Below, one piece after another: positions 10,771 to 22,060 of a DNA stretch of 64,000 nucleotides. The first letter of the stretch is position 1. Every line of letters begins with the position of its first letter. Below the pieces are notes generated by a model. That model saw only the letters and a list, made by a program, of their open reading frames with translations. It did no database searches and had not been told where the DNA came from. This stretch comes from Sipunculus nudus (taxonomy: Eukaryota; Annelida; Sipuncula; Golfingiida; Sipunculidae): the NCBI GenBank assembly GCA_026874595.1, contig CM049313.1, positions 43,180,659-43,244,658 on the forward strand, read 5' to 3'. The position numbers and the translations under genes were made by a program.

Positions 10771-12800
10771 TTGCATTTTTGCATAAACAGTCACGAACAA
10801 TTATGTATGCACATGCAAAGAATTACCAGTAAGTCATATTATCCAGAAAAAAAAATTTATCTTACCAGAGATATAATTAAGACGGGACACAAAGAAATGA
10901 ACGAAATTAAAACTGAAGCTTGGGCAGTGTCCTCCCCAGCAGGTACCCTGACCTTTCAGCTTGATGTACAAGTTAGACTGGATTTACTCGGTCAATATTT
11001 GAGGTATAAATCTATACACAAGATTTTATGGTAATATAGAAGGTACATGAATAATTGATTAAAATGATTGAATAATCATTTTATTTCTTTCAATCATCAA
11101 ACATGATATAACAATCAATTCCTACCACTAATAAACACTCTTAGAATATAGCACCGAAACCTTAATTGTTCAGCTATCATGAGACCATTTCAGAGACTTT
11201 GACAATCACAGTATTAGACAGCATATATACTCTTGCAATTACTCAATCTCTCATTGGCTCATAAATGTATCTTAGGCTCATTAACTGGCACCAGAATGTA
11301 TGCTGCTTATTACCAGTAACTATTTTTACCCCCTTCAGTCCATGCAACTTTTACAGACAGTGGACATAGGTTTATTACACATCGGTAGATCCTATAGCTG
11401 TCATGCACCAAGTCCCTGTGGAATTATAATTACATGTATTGAACATAGTTTATTTTAGGATGGCTCAGTCTAAATCTTGCAGATGATCTCTTCAATGTCA
11501 CTAACATACTCAGTTATGCTCATAAAAAGAGATTACCTTTGTAATAAAAGCTGATTCGCATGTGTGGGATTAATCACATGTATTGTTCATGGTTGGATAT
11601 TTATAGGATACCTCAACGACAAATATTGCATCTATGTTATTCAATTTGTTATCACTAAAGTACTCTGGATTGGATGGACCATGATGGCTACAATGACCAT
11701 ATTGTGTCAGAGAAGAAACTGTTGTGTGAATTCTTCTACTTTCTTTGCTATCCAGTACATCTTAGTTTGAAGTTGTTTCTTCCAAAGATTACTGTGATGA
11801 AGGACAAGTTTGCATATATAATTAATCTTGCAATCAATGTTATCTTGAATGAATACAAAGTTCTAGGATATCCTGCTTAAATTGTGTTTTTTTGCCACTT
11901 TGATTTATATTTTATTTATGAATTTGTCTCATACAGTGTTACTTACTTCATCAAGTTACTTCATCAAGTATTATGTACAGCTCCTCAGGTAACATATTGG
12001 AATTCTTTGTCATCTTAATTAAACTCATTCAGTTTTAACATAATATGATAACAATCAAATGATTGGTTTTAATTAATTTAATCATATGGATCATAAGGGC
12101 AGTCCATTATTTGGGATAATTCATTATAAAAAGGGCTTGTGTGATCAGGTGACATCTGGTAATCAGTCATAGTTAATCAGTCTGTTGGGGATCATTCTGT
12201 ATACCAGGTGCATACATAAAGCAGGCCCAGTCAGAATTATCTGTTTTAATCACACCATTTCTAAATATTCAGCACCTCATATATTGTATCAATGAAGTAT
12301 TTTTTTTTGTTTGCAAAGAAGGCACTATTTTACCATTGTATATGTGTCTGCTTGTTTGTGGCATATGAATTCCATGGAAATAATTAGTAATATTTTGAAC
12401 CTCAGAATTGATTTCCTTTTTAGTGCAGAGCTGGGTTCAACACCAGATTAAGATTTCAGGTACTACATTAACATGTAGCAGCAGCATGTAATGTAAGGTT
12501 TTTAGTCAAATGTTTGGTGTTAGACTGTATTCAGGTGCAGTTCTAGGGATGTTTAGAACTCATAAATATTATCTTCACCTTAAAGTAGAATTAATGTTGA
12601 TGTTTAATGATATTTCAGAAGTAAGTGTTGTAGCATTGATGAAGTCATTATTATAATGACTAAGTAACCATTATGTGGATACAGATTTAATTTTCCAATA
12701 TGATGATGTTTAAGGCACCTGTTAAGTCTGGTTCAGTTATATTTTGGCATCCATGCTTTGGTGTCAGACTTAGCCAGTCTTGTTTATTCAGCATGGCTTA
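10771..12800. other. Gene-free AT-rich interval
   Basis: Short ORFs (10771-11034, 11564-11880) are AT-rich and lack coding character. I see no structured repeat, RNA or regulatory site to report. Confidence 0.4.
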
Positions 12801-12811
12801 TCTCGTTTCAC

Positions 12812-12953
12812 CTGCTCGAGCTCGCGTCATTTCTAGGAGGTTGCTCAGCAGCGCAAGATTGAGCCCTTGAGAGGAAGTAACCAGTCTGAGAATACTTGAG
12901 CTTCGTTGACGTTCTGCCATGTCAGTTGGCTCATCTAGATCTGCTGTCTGCAT
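12812..12953 (-). CDS. Candidate first coding exon of a second - strand gene (142 nt)
   Basis: From an ATG at 12953 (in-frame TAA 12 bases upstream) the frame encodes 47 residues: MQTADLDEPTDMAERQRSSS, ILRLVTSSQGLNLALLSNLL, EMTRARA. It ends in phase 1 at GCAG|gtgaaa. A second ATG at 12920 has a good start context (gacATGG). The CpG and GC content of this stretch stands out from the AT-rich flanks. The protein start is acidic, then basic and Ser-rich, then an amphipathic leucine-rich helix. I do not recognise the family. It could instead be an internal exon, because an AG lies six bases before the first ATG. Confidence 0.5.
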
Positions 12954-13299
12954 TTCCTGTCTTTATTGATCTTCACATGCATGGTTGATGGATTCAGTAA
13001 AAAATAGGTCATCAGAATTATAGAGAACACTTTCATATAAGCATATGAACTTGGATTGTGTTTCATTAGATCATATGATACTTGCATCATGAGTTTTATG
13101 GGACATGTAATCTGAACTTCAATCATACCTGCTTTAATCAAGTAAAAAAGTACTCAAGTTCATATTTTGCATCAGCAAACAGGTGTCCATTTATATCCTG
13201 GCAGTGTTGCTATGCCAACAAATACTGGAGTTTGAGTTGGCTAATGCCTATTGAGTGTTCAGGTCTTAAATTTGGCACCTGTTTCAGCCCAGTTTTGTG

Positions 13300-13800
13300 A
13301 ACTAACTACCAGTTCGACCTAATCTTCTCGGTTTGAACTGCTCCTCATAGCTGTACCTCACTAACCACTATTAGTAGTTATTGGTAACTCATCTACTTTG
13401 AACTACTTCCTATGCTTTAACCTTCCTGAACCACTCTCCACTCTATACTTGTTTTCCTTATTCCTTGACTTTTCTCAGGGTTTTCAGAAGATTTTGAAAA
13501 TTTAGGGTCATGCAAGGAGCATGACCATAAAATTTAATGTCCACTTACCACTAATTTTGGCTAGTCCCAGCCCATGTTGGGAGCCAGGAACCCATCATTT
13601 AGGTTATTTAAATCTGTGTTCACATAACAACTCCTTGGACCTCACCTTCTCTGAGCTTCTTTTCATACTTTCCTTAACTGCTTTGCATAACTTTGTCCAC
13701 TTTAACCTCACCAGTTCTCACTTTAACATCACCAATCCCAGAACTGAACTTTTCTTAACCATTGTACCATGTACTCAGTGTGGAACATTATTTCAAACAG
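13300..13800 (+). repeat. Low-complexity, pyrimidine-rich degenerate repeat
   Basis: Variants of 'tttgaactactcc', 'cctcactaaccact' and 'tttaacctcacc' recur irregularly. The 119-codon ORF at 13521 comes from this composition and shows no domain. Confidence 0.35.
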
Positions 13801-14185
13801 GAGATGTTATCAGGTACAAATATATACTGAGTGTGCTTCTGTTCATGATCCAGGCACTTACCACTATTATAGTACACTAGTATATGGTGTATACTAGCAT
13901 ATATGTATAAACATTCATATATAAACTATATATATATTATAATGCTTGCCCTGTTCCTGCCTTCAGTCATTGTATATGTGAATGCCATCTTGTATGATAA
14001 TTACACTAACTCTATTACAGTGATTTACCAATGCATTTAATATGAATTAATATTTAGGAAGTAAGGGAAATAATTTGATTTCTAGTAAAGTATTGGTATA
14101 TGCAAAAGCTCATTGGACATACTGATGGCAGAATAATAAGGGAATTGTACAAGACCTAATTGACCTATCCACCACAGCCCAAATG

Positions 14186-14310
14186 CTTCGCCCTTTTAAC
14201 TTATTATTATAATGAGCCCCCAAAACGCTCCTACACATATGGACTTCCATGCCCATGGTAGCGAGAGCTGATTATAACATAATAATGACGTCACAAAGGG
14301 CGAGTGCGCA
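14186..14310. repeat. Imperfect inverted repeat, possible MITE remnant
   Basis: The left arm 'cgcccttttaacttattattataatgag' pairs imperfectly with the right arm 'gctgattataacataataatgacgtcacaaagggcg'. The right arm contains a cAMP-response-element-like palindrome. Confidence 0.4.
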
Positions 14311-14333
14311 TGACGTCGTATCGACTGACGTCA
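14286..14333. promoter_or_regulatory. Three CRE-like TGACGTCA sites in 48 bp
   Basis: Perfect TGACGTCA palindromes lie at 14286-14293 and 14326-14333, with a 7/8 match at 14311-14318. Such sites bind CREB/ATF factors in animals. Local CpG density is above the flanks. No transcription start is identified, and the first site lies in an inverted repeat, so function is inferred. Confidence 0.4.
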
Positions 14334-15860
14334 TCAACTGGTATCACCTGACCATTGTTTACTATATCACAGTCATATATGAACTGTGTTGCAATATATA
14401 TTGGATTATTTGTCCCATACAAATTATGTGCATGGTAAGACATTATTATTTACTCGGTAGTCGGAGGAATGGCTCCCGCAACCTATAGCCTTGAAACTTT
14501 ATACTGTCTCCTTCGTATAATAAAATATCCCGAAAAACATGCCGACATGGGTACTGGTAGTATTTACAGACTACATATTGTTTTTGTCAGATGATGGACG
14601 CTTTACAGTGTTTAAGGTCACCTGATTGGTTGCTCCTTAGTCCCATGCTTATGTTTATTCATTGAATGAATATGCGATTAAGGTGGCATAGAGTTCATTG
14701 ATAGGTCACTTGAAAGTGAAAGGAAAGAACTAGGGTGGAGCAGTTGGAACATAGCCAAAACCAAAGCAAGAGACAGAACTTGCTGGAGGAAGCAAACTGC
14801 AGCCTTGTAGGACATAGGGCCCGAAGAGGATAGATGAGGGTGAGGTACAAGACTTAAACTTCAAAAGTACCAATTTTCATATCTCAGTTTATAAGCATAA
14901 ATATGTGGTTTGGCGTCATTAACCACATTTTCACTGGCTGTCAATATATAATGCACCGTTCAAAATACATTATGTGGTGTAGCTGTGCTGTCATTTTGTT
15001 GGCACAATATGGCGTCTGTATAAGATAGATAAGCCGGTAACCACCGCATCTGTAACCAAGATGTCATCCAACTCCAGGTGTATACAAAACATCCATGAAC
15101 ATAATTGTCTGTTGTCTTATTCCCAAAATAACATTAACTAGCTTTTGGGAGGTCATTTTGAATGTTCAACTAATATGTAAAGGCATATCCTGTGTTATGA
15201 TAATGGTTCAATAAGTGGAGCTATAATGTGGATATTGCATATTTTGAAAAGAAAAGGTCAAATAAAATAAGATATAATTAGATCAGGTGAGATCATATCA
15301 GAATATTTCATAAGCCCAAGTTAAAGTAATAAAGGGTAAAGCAGTGATAGTGTCAGCATGATGAAAGACAATAGATTATAGTAATAAGAGCTGATTTATA
15401 TATAAATGAAAGTAATACACAGGAACTTTAATCAGGTTATCAAAAACTTAAGAATGGACCACAGTGGATAATCAGGGGTATGACACATCAATTATTCTCA
15501 GACCCCCCTAATGGATCCCCCCTCCCCCCCCCCCCAAAAAAAAAAAACACATTTTCACTTGGATTTTTGCATTGCATTTTTTGTCTCATTAACAGAGCTT
15601 TGTTTGGGTCTATATAATGGTGTGATTTGAGACTTCTTGTAAAAATATATATTATGATTTAGAGTTCTTTTAAATTTGAAGTAGTAAGCTTCATGAGGAC
15701 TTACAAACACACACACACAACAAACAAAACAAAACTGGATGATCCTCTGGAAGAATAAGAACAAATTACCATCAGTTAATGCATGGTTCAGCTGCAGACC
15801 CAAACTATGCTTAGTTCAGTTTGTCATGTTTTGTAGATATAGAATCCTGTTTTATCAGGA
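14334..15860. other. Gene-free interval
   Basis: Contains a C-run then A-run (about 15520-15547) and a CA tract (15706-15720). On the - strand an ATTAAA at about 15427-15432 could serve as a poly(A) signal for the gene model ending at 15870, but this is speculative. Confidence 0.3.
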
Positions 15861-15869
15861 TTATTAGGA

Positions 15870-15935
15870 TCAGCTGAACCATGAGGGTTTGACTTTTGAG
15901 GGTAATTCATGTTGATAATAAGGTGATGGATGAGA
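15870..15935 (-). CDS. Candidate terminal coding segment with stop (66 nt)
   Basis: A 61-base gap with a pyrimidine-rich end (gtgacatgcctaag) separates this from the previous segment. In phase 0 it reads SHPSPYYQHELPSKVKPSWF, then S and TGA at 15870-15872. A second frame of the same stretch (NYPQKSNPHGSADPNNPDK...) is also open to its own stop. The intron would be unusually short, so the model is tentative. Confidence 0.27.
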   Translation of the reverse strand, partial: SHPSPYYQHELPSKVKPSWFS

Positions 15936-15996
15936 CTTAGGCATGTCACAGAGTCCAGAGAGTCGACCAAGAAAACCACTACACTTAATGATACAC

Positions 15997-16100
15997 CAGT
16001 ATCGTCCATATTTTTTCAGGCTCGAGAACCCTCAACAGATCCCCGACTTCCTCTGATTGTCCAAATACAAGATCCCACAAAACGACAGGGCTCTCTTGCA
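15997..16100 (-). CDS. Candidate coding exon (104 nt)
   Basis: The acceptor tract cctcactgttttgtatgcag is excellent. Two leading bases plus 34 codons read QESPVVLWDLVFGQSEEVGD then LLRVLEPEKIWTIL, ending in phase 0 at ATACTG|gtgtat. The pattern of aliphatic and acidic residues is strongly protein-like and suggests a helical tail region. It joins in phase to 16396 if the segment between is skipped. Confidence 0.45.
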
Positions 16101-16190
16101 CTGCATACAAAACAGTGAGGGAATCAATACAAAATTGTCACATTGTTGTTCAGAACCTCTTGCCACATATTGATCCACTAGATCACATAC

Positions 16191-16309
16191 CTCTGTTGTC
16201 TCAGACTTTATGTATGACTGGGGATGACGGCAATTATTCCAAGATTTCTCAATGGTTCCATAAATAGGGTTTTGCACCAGATGGACAGTAATAAAGAAAT
16301 GCTGCATCA
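16191..16309 (-). CDS. Candidate coding exon, possibly alternative (119 nt)
   Basis: After aacatttatacag the frame enters in phase 1 and reads MQHFFITVHLVQNPIYGTI, EKSWNNCRHPQSYIKSETTE, then GAG|gtatgt, a strong donor, in phase 0. The following intron would be 90 bases with a strong acceptor (ctgttttgtatgcag), but the next exon's good frame needs phase 1. So this exon is either alternative, mis-framed, or joined to the next by a frame change; see the findings. Confidence 0.35.
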
Positions 16310-16395
16310 CTGTATAAATGTTGTTAAATAAACAGCAGACTTTGATGTTGATGGTAAAGGTGTCATGATGGGTGGCCTGCTGTAAGCTTATTTAC

Positions 16396-16465
16396 CATTT
16401 GAATGAGCACTTCGACTTAGTCCGATAAAGCCTGCTTTATACAGTGCTGAATGCCAGGGTTGACC
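16396..16465 (-). CDS. Candidate coding exon (70 nt)
   Basis: The acceptor tract ttttcacgactttttacag is strong and the donor AAATG|gtaaat is acceptable. The only open frame begins in phase 0 and reads GQPWHSALYKAGFIGLSRSA then HSN, ending in phase 1. The other two frames hit stops. Residue make-up is unlike the AT-rich flanks. Both candidate next segments (16309 and 16100) accept phase 1. Confidence 0.42.
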
Positions 16466-16621
16466 CTGTAAAAAGTCGTGAAAAATTTGCCAACCTTATT
16501 CTCGGCAACAAATGGCTTAGGTTACATAGTTTTAAATAGATTATCTATATTACATCTATGAAACATCTATGAAGGCGTGAACTTTGGTCCTTTTTTGGCC
16601 CCTTATCATGTAAATTCTGAG

Positions 16622-17004
16622 TAGGGCTGAAACAGGTACAAAATTTTGGACTAGAGTACCCGACAGGCATTACCCGACTCGGACTCGAGTACTCGTTACC
16701 ATGGCAATGCTGTAAAGATAAAACGGATATTTCTTTACGGAGGCAAAATATTGACTTCGTGACAGCTTAAATTTATCCCAATGAAGGAATAGATATATGT
16801 CATCACAAGACCTCTGTTAATTTGACTAGCATATGTTTAGAGCCCTATGCCAGGCTACGATAATGAATAAATAGGCCTACAGACTGCCCGTAAATTTGCA
16901 GTAATATTCAGATATGCATGTACATACACAAGTACTCGAGTCCAAATTTTGGACTCGAGTACTCGGTAAGTATTACCCGGACTCGAGTACTCCTTTCAGC
17001 CCTA
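16622..17004 (+). mobile_element. hAT-type MITE (383 bp) with perfect 8-bp TSD
   Basis: The terminal inverted repeat TAGGGCTGAAA / TTTCAGCCCTA bounds the element. The 8-base duplication ATTCTGAG is perfect at 16614-16621 and 17005-17012. An 8-bp duplication and a TAGGG start are typical of hAT transposons. The interior holds several copies of 'ggactcgagtactcg' palindromes. No coding capacity; it needs an external transposase. Confidence 0.9.
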
Positions 17005-17044
17005 ATTCTGAGATAATTATTCTTTCTGACATTGTCATTGTTAC

Positions 17045-17099
17045 AAGTAAATAATGGCAAGAAATTGGAGGGTTTTGTATCTCTCTGTCTCTTACAGTT
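17045..17099 (-). CDS. Candidate short coding exon (55 nt)
   Basis: It begins after catggtatttttacaccag. Its first base completes an Ile codon from 19094, and it reads TVRDREIQNPPISCHYLL before ACTT|gtaaca in phase 0. Another frame of the same stretch is also open. It lies 33 bases beyond the target duplication of the hAT MITE. Support comes mainly from agreement of phase on both sides. Confidence 0.28.
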
Positions 17100-17255
17100 C
17101 TGGTGTAAAAATACCATGACCATTCACAAACTAAGGTTGCATACTAAGTCTGCAAATTGCACAAGGTTTAAAAAATACAGAGACACAGTTTATTTTTCTG
17201 ATATTTTTTCCACAATGTATAAACATCAATTATGAGAGCCAGTTCTTGGTTTAAT

Positions 17256-18836
17256 TGTATCCGCCAAAACAGAGTTTTGCGGATACTATGTTTTCAGCTG
17301 GCCGCCGCCGCCGCCGCCGCGTAGGTGTCCGGAGAACTCCTCCGTAACCGCTGGGCGGAATTTTCCAAAACCCGGGATTATGTTCGGGTCACATGTGAAC
17401 TGCTGCGCCCCGAGTTTGTTTTGACCTCTGACCTTTCCTTTGCGCTCTGCGTCCGTTTGTGCGTCTGTTTCCACACATAAACCACATATCTCGGGAACCG
17501 TTTGACCGATCAGGAAAATTTTTTTGCACAAATGTAGCCCTCGGAGAGCTTTATAACATACACCAAAAATGGTGGCGCCACCTGCAACCATGTTTGCACA
17601 GTGTCCATCTGTTCGTCTGCCTTGGGTTAAAATCACTCATATCTCTGCAGTGACTTGACTAATTCACCTGAAATTGGGCATGCGTAAACATCCTGGATAG
17701 CTTTTCTGATTTTATGACAGGTGGCGCCACCTACATTCACGTTTACGCTGCAGACATCCAAGCTCATATCTCGGGAACCGTTTGACCGATCAGGAAAATT
17801 CTTTTGCACAAATGTAGCCCTTAGAGAGCTTTATAACATACACCAAAAATGGTGGCGCCACCTGCAACCATGTTTGCACAGTGTCCATCTGTTCATCTGC
17901 CTTGGGTTAAAATCACTCACATCTCTGCAGTGACTTGACTAATTCACCTGAAATTGGGCATGCGTATACATCCTGGATAGCTTTTCTGATTTTATGACAG
18001 GTGGCGCCACCTACATTCACGTTTACGCTGCAGACATCAAAAGTCATATCTCGGGAACCGTTTGACCGATCAGGAAAATTCTTTTGCACAAATGTAGCCC
18101 TTGGAGAGCTTTATAACATACACCAAAAATGGTGGCGCTACCTGCAACCATGTTTGCACAGTGTCCATCTGTTTGTCTGCCTTGGGTTAAAATCACTCAT
18201 ATCTCTGCAGTGACTTGACTAATTCACCTGAAATTTAGCATGCGTATACATCCTGGATAGCTTTTCTGATTTTATGACAGGTGGCGCCACCTTCATTCAC
18301 GTTTACGCTGCAGACATCCAAGCTCATATCTCAGGAACCGTTTGACCGATCAGGAAAATTTTTTTGCACAAATGTAGCCCTTGGAGAGCTTTATAACATA
18401 CACCGAAAATGGTGGCACCACCTGCAACCATGTTTGCACAGTGTCCATCTGTTCGTCTGCCTTGGGTTAAAATCACTCATATTTCTGCAGTGGTTTGACT
18501 AATTCACCTGAAATTCGGCATGCTTATACATCCTGGATAGCTTTTCTGATTTTATGACAGGTGGCGCCACCTACAATCAAGTTTACGCTGCAGACATCCA
18601 AGCTCATATCTAGGGAACCATTTGACCGATTGGGCCAAAATTTTGCATGTGTATAAATCTCACATAGCTCTTTATCATACGCAAAACTGGTGGCGCCACC
18701 TGCAGCCATGTTTGCACAGCTCCCATCTGTTTGTCTGCCATGGGATAAAATATCCATGCTAATATGCAACACTTCACCCGTTCCACTCTGATTTAGGCGG
18801 ATACAAGTAGTCGCTTGTCGACTACCCGTATTCTAG
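17256..18836 (+). mobile_element. Helentron-like element with 280-bp tandem units (family H1), copy 1
   Basis: The 5' end is a hairpin (gtatccgccaaaac-aga-gttttgcggatac), then a CCG tract. About 4.5 tandem units with a 280-bp period follow; equivalent points fall at 17721, 18001, 18281 and 18561. The 3' end has 'ggcggatac' (inverse of the 5' end), the hairpin GTAGTCG-cttgt-CGACTAC, 'ccgtatt' and CTAG before TT. Each unit contains AGGTGGCGCCACCT palindromes. The repeated 70-codon ORFs in both orientations come from the tandem unit and are not genes. Confidence 0.8.
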
Positions 18837-19093
18837 TTAAAAGTTGGATTATGGGCCCTACAGTCATGTTCATGGCTACTGACCTATATCATTTGGACAT
18901 GGACTTAAACCTGAGATAAGATGGAGGTAGTGAAAATATTAATTAAATAATACCAAACACTGTCCATTGAGAAAGATGTTAAGAAATTATATTATTTTAA
19001 AATGTTCTCCTTTTCCAACACACCAACATACCCCTCTTTCGGCGGTCTCTATATATCATCGTAATACCAGGGGTTGAAGCACGGTGGCCTTAC

Positions 19094-19147
19094 ATCTGCC
19101 AGCAAAGCTGTGAATTGGATACCATAAATACACAGTTAATTCCCGTC
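19094..19147 (-). CDS. Candidate short coding exon (54 nt)
   Basis: The acceptor (tgcatgtaaaag) follows a pyrimidine-rich stretch and the donor is CAGAT|gtaagg, a strong site. The frame (one leading base, 17 codons, two trailing) reads TGINCVFMVSNSQLCWQ, a beta-strand-like pattern. The open frame extends further upstream to about 19296, so the 5' border is uncertain. Exit phase fits the segment at 17099. Confidence 0.3.
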
Positions 19148-19889
19148 CTTTTACATGCAAAGGGTACACTTGGGTTAAATTGAAAACAAAAGAATGTCAG
19201 TTTGGTATTTGAGGAAGAATAAAAAAGTTTTCCAGTTCGAGGGTGCAGTTTGAGGTGGGTAAAATAACTCACATTCAAGATATTTATTGCTTGCAAATCT
19301 TTTAATGGAAATTAGCATTGATTTTCAAATAGATTAATATTGGCATTACATACACATCAGAGCACTAGGCTTGCTTCAATTTGAACCTGGCTTACGCATG
19401 GAAATCCCCTTGAATGGTACACATAAAGCTAGAGGTCTTTAGATCACTTAAAGAGTTAATCAGTCCTGAATATCCAACCTCCATTAAACATCATGGACAT
19501 TTGCCAGTTATTCACGGCATGTCGCTTGCATATACCGGACAATAAATGAACTCACATTCCAGATATTTTAAGTTTTTATTTTATTGTCACTGAAACAAAA
19601 ATCTTAGGTTTTAATCAAATTACATTCTATACGATGTAGATATAATTCATATTAATTATTAATAGCATGACATTCACATCAATTGGACCGGTAGGCTTTG
19701 TTAAAACCAGAGAACAAGGTGAGGTTACGTCAGTGTTACATTCACAGCGGTCTTGCTAACGTCAAATATGGCTTAACACCATCGGCAGTTCAAAAAATTA
19801 ATGTCATTTTAATAATTATGGTAACTGTGGAAAGACCATGTATGAAATCCATCAAGGAATGAGATTTCACAGATTTTACAGTGATTTAA

Positions 19890-20667
19890 TTTTATCCGCC
19901 AAAATGAAGTTTGTATACATCCTGGATGGCTTTCTTGATTTTATGACAGGTGGCACAACCTACATTCACGTTCAACGCTGCAGACATCGATGCTTATATC
20001 TCCGGACTGGTTTGACGTATCTTCCTGAAAATTTGCATGTGTATAGATGTCACATAGCTCTTTATCATACACAAAACTGGAGGGGCCAACTGCAATCATT
20101 TTTGCACAGCATCCATCTGTTTGCCTGCCGTGGGCTAAAATCACTCATATCTCAGTAGTGGTTTGACTTATCTGCCTAAAATTCTTGTGTTTATACATCT
20201 TGGATAGCTTTCTGAGGTTTTTTGGCAGGTGGTGCTACCTACATGTATGTTAACGCTGCAGACATTCAGGCTTATATCTCAGGACTGGTTGGACATAATT
20301 CCCCTGAAATTTTGCATGTGTATAGATCTCATATAGCTCTTAATCTTACACAAAATTGTTGGCGCCACCTGCCACCATTTTTGCACAAGTCCTTCTGTTT
20401 GTCTGCTGTTTGATAAAATAACTCATATACTTGTAGTGGTTTGACTTATTCACCTAAAATTTTGCATATGTATACAATTTGGACAGCTTTCTGGATTTTG
20501 TGGTAGGTGGCGCAACCTACATACACATTTCGGCTGCAGACAACCATGCTAATATGCAACACACCTCACTCTATTTCCCCTTGCCACTCAATCCATGCCT
20601 CACTTCACCCGTTCCACTCTGATTTTGGCGGTTACACGTAGTCGGTTGTTGAATACATGCAATCTAG
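19890..20667 (+). mobile_element. Decayed family H1 copy
   Basis: It starts 'tttatccgccaaaatgaagttt' and carries about two and a half diverged units (ggtggcacaacctacattcacgtt...ctgcagacat). It ends 'ggcggttacacgtagtcggttg...aatctag' before TTA. The 3' hairpin is mutated, which suggests an old insertion. Confidence 0.65.
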
Positions 20668-20684
20668 TTATTTCATACAATATA

Positions 20685-20803
20685 CAGTAAAACCCTGCTA
20701 ACGCGACCAGCTGCCAGACCAGGCAAAGTGGTCGTGTTAGCAGGATGGTCGTGTTAGCGGGATGGTCGTGATAGCGAGGTGGTCCTCACGCGGGATTTAA
20801 CTG
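20685..20803 (+). mobile_element. Tc1/mariner-type MITE (119 bp) with TA target
   Basis: Terminal repeats CAGTAAAACCCTGC and (reverse complement) CAGTTAAATCCCGC are flanked by TA at 20683-20684 and 20804-20805. The interior has 'ggtcgtgttagcaggatggtcgtgttagcgg', an internal direct repeat. No coding capacity. Confidence 0.7.
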
Positions 20804-20805
20804 TA

Positions 20806-22060
20806 TGCTTGCAATGGCAGAATTTACTGCATATTGCTGCCAGTTTAGCATATATATTAACAAGAATGTTTTAAATTTTGAGAATGGCCTGTGCTTTAGA
20901 TATGAATATCTGTGTAAGGATAATGGGGAGTAGTGTAGAAAATAGTGAAGTAAGCTTTTAAATGAGTGTGAGCTAGGGTGAGGCCATTAGTGTTAATGTC
21001 ATTTAACAACATCTGTGTCCCCTCACTGTTTTTTAAACATCCTGTTATTTCCACGAATGTTAGATTAAATTATTTTGATGAAAATGGCCTTAAAGTAGCT
21101 TGCGTAGTGATGATAAATGACAACTGATGCTTAAATTGTTGTGGTTAAATGAAATCCATTAGCTGCATATGGAACATGACAACCAACTTCCATGAGAGTT
21201 GAGACTTTCTAATCATGAACCCCTTTTTCCTGAAGGTTAGATAAGATGTGTGTGGGTGGATTTATATAACAGTATGAATATGGATATGTCTTGATTTTAT
21301 GGATGAATCTCATTGCCTTATGTAGTATGGAGAAATCAATATATGTCATTACTGGTAATGCAGATACAGTCAACCTCAATTACACTTTTAGTTTTGTTTT
21401 GACCTCTGAATCTTTCTAGTCTTTCATCATTCTTTTCTCATCTATCTAAAAGTTCAACTCTGTTGAGTGTGGCCAGATCTGTGTTTTCTTTTTTTTTTGT
21501 TGATGGGTTTGTTAGTAATACTAATATGGCTCGGTTTCTGATAAAATGTTTGTATGATATTGGCCTAGGTTTGTAGAATAATTATTGATGAATACTTATA
21601 TTAATTTGATAAGTGTGTAGGTGTAAGTGTAAGTGACAAGCTTTTCCCTAATGAGTATGAAATTTCCTTTTACCTGTAGTAGCCATACAAGCTACACATG
21701 GTAGGTAAAGAAAACAAAGTAAGGGCTTCATGTTTCTTCTACTAAAGTTACCTAAAAATACCTTGATAAGCTATTAATGTATGTAATGCAGTTGTTTTCA
21801 TGAATATAGATTTAGATTAAACTGCTCTGTCTGCATTAACAAAAATTTTAATACCTATTTTATGGTGATGATTCCTGTCTAAGCCATTCATAATCATATA
21901 TCAGGCCAGATATATCAGTATAGATTGATATTGTGATATAGTGCCTCTTAATTGTAAATATAGTCATTCTTGTCTGTTGTTCAGTTTCTGTGGTTAGACC
22001 AGGTTTTGCTTTCAAACAAAATGTTGGGTATTGCTAAAGGTGCAGTACAATACAAAAACT
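20806..22060. other. Gene-free AT-rich interval
   Basis: No coding frame, repeat or RNA that I can support. Confidence 0.4.

Noticed and set aside
13521-13880. 119-codon ORF
   Set aside because: It falls in low-complexity pyrimidine-rich sequence, with no domain or splice support.
17459-18502. Repeated 64-73-codon + strand ORFs and 82-119-codon - strand ORFs in the H1 elements
   Set aside because: They recur exactly with the 280-bp unit, are open on both strands and vary with unit mutations.
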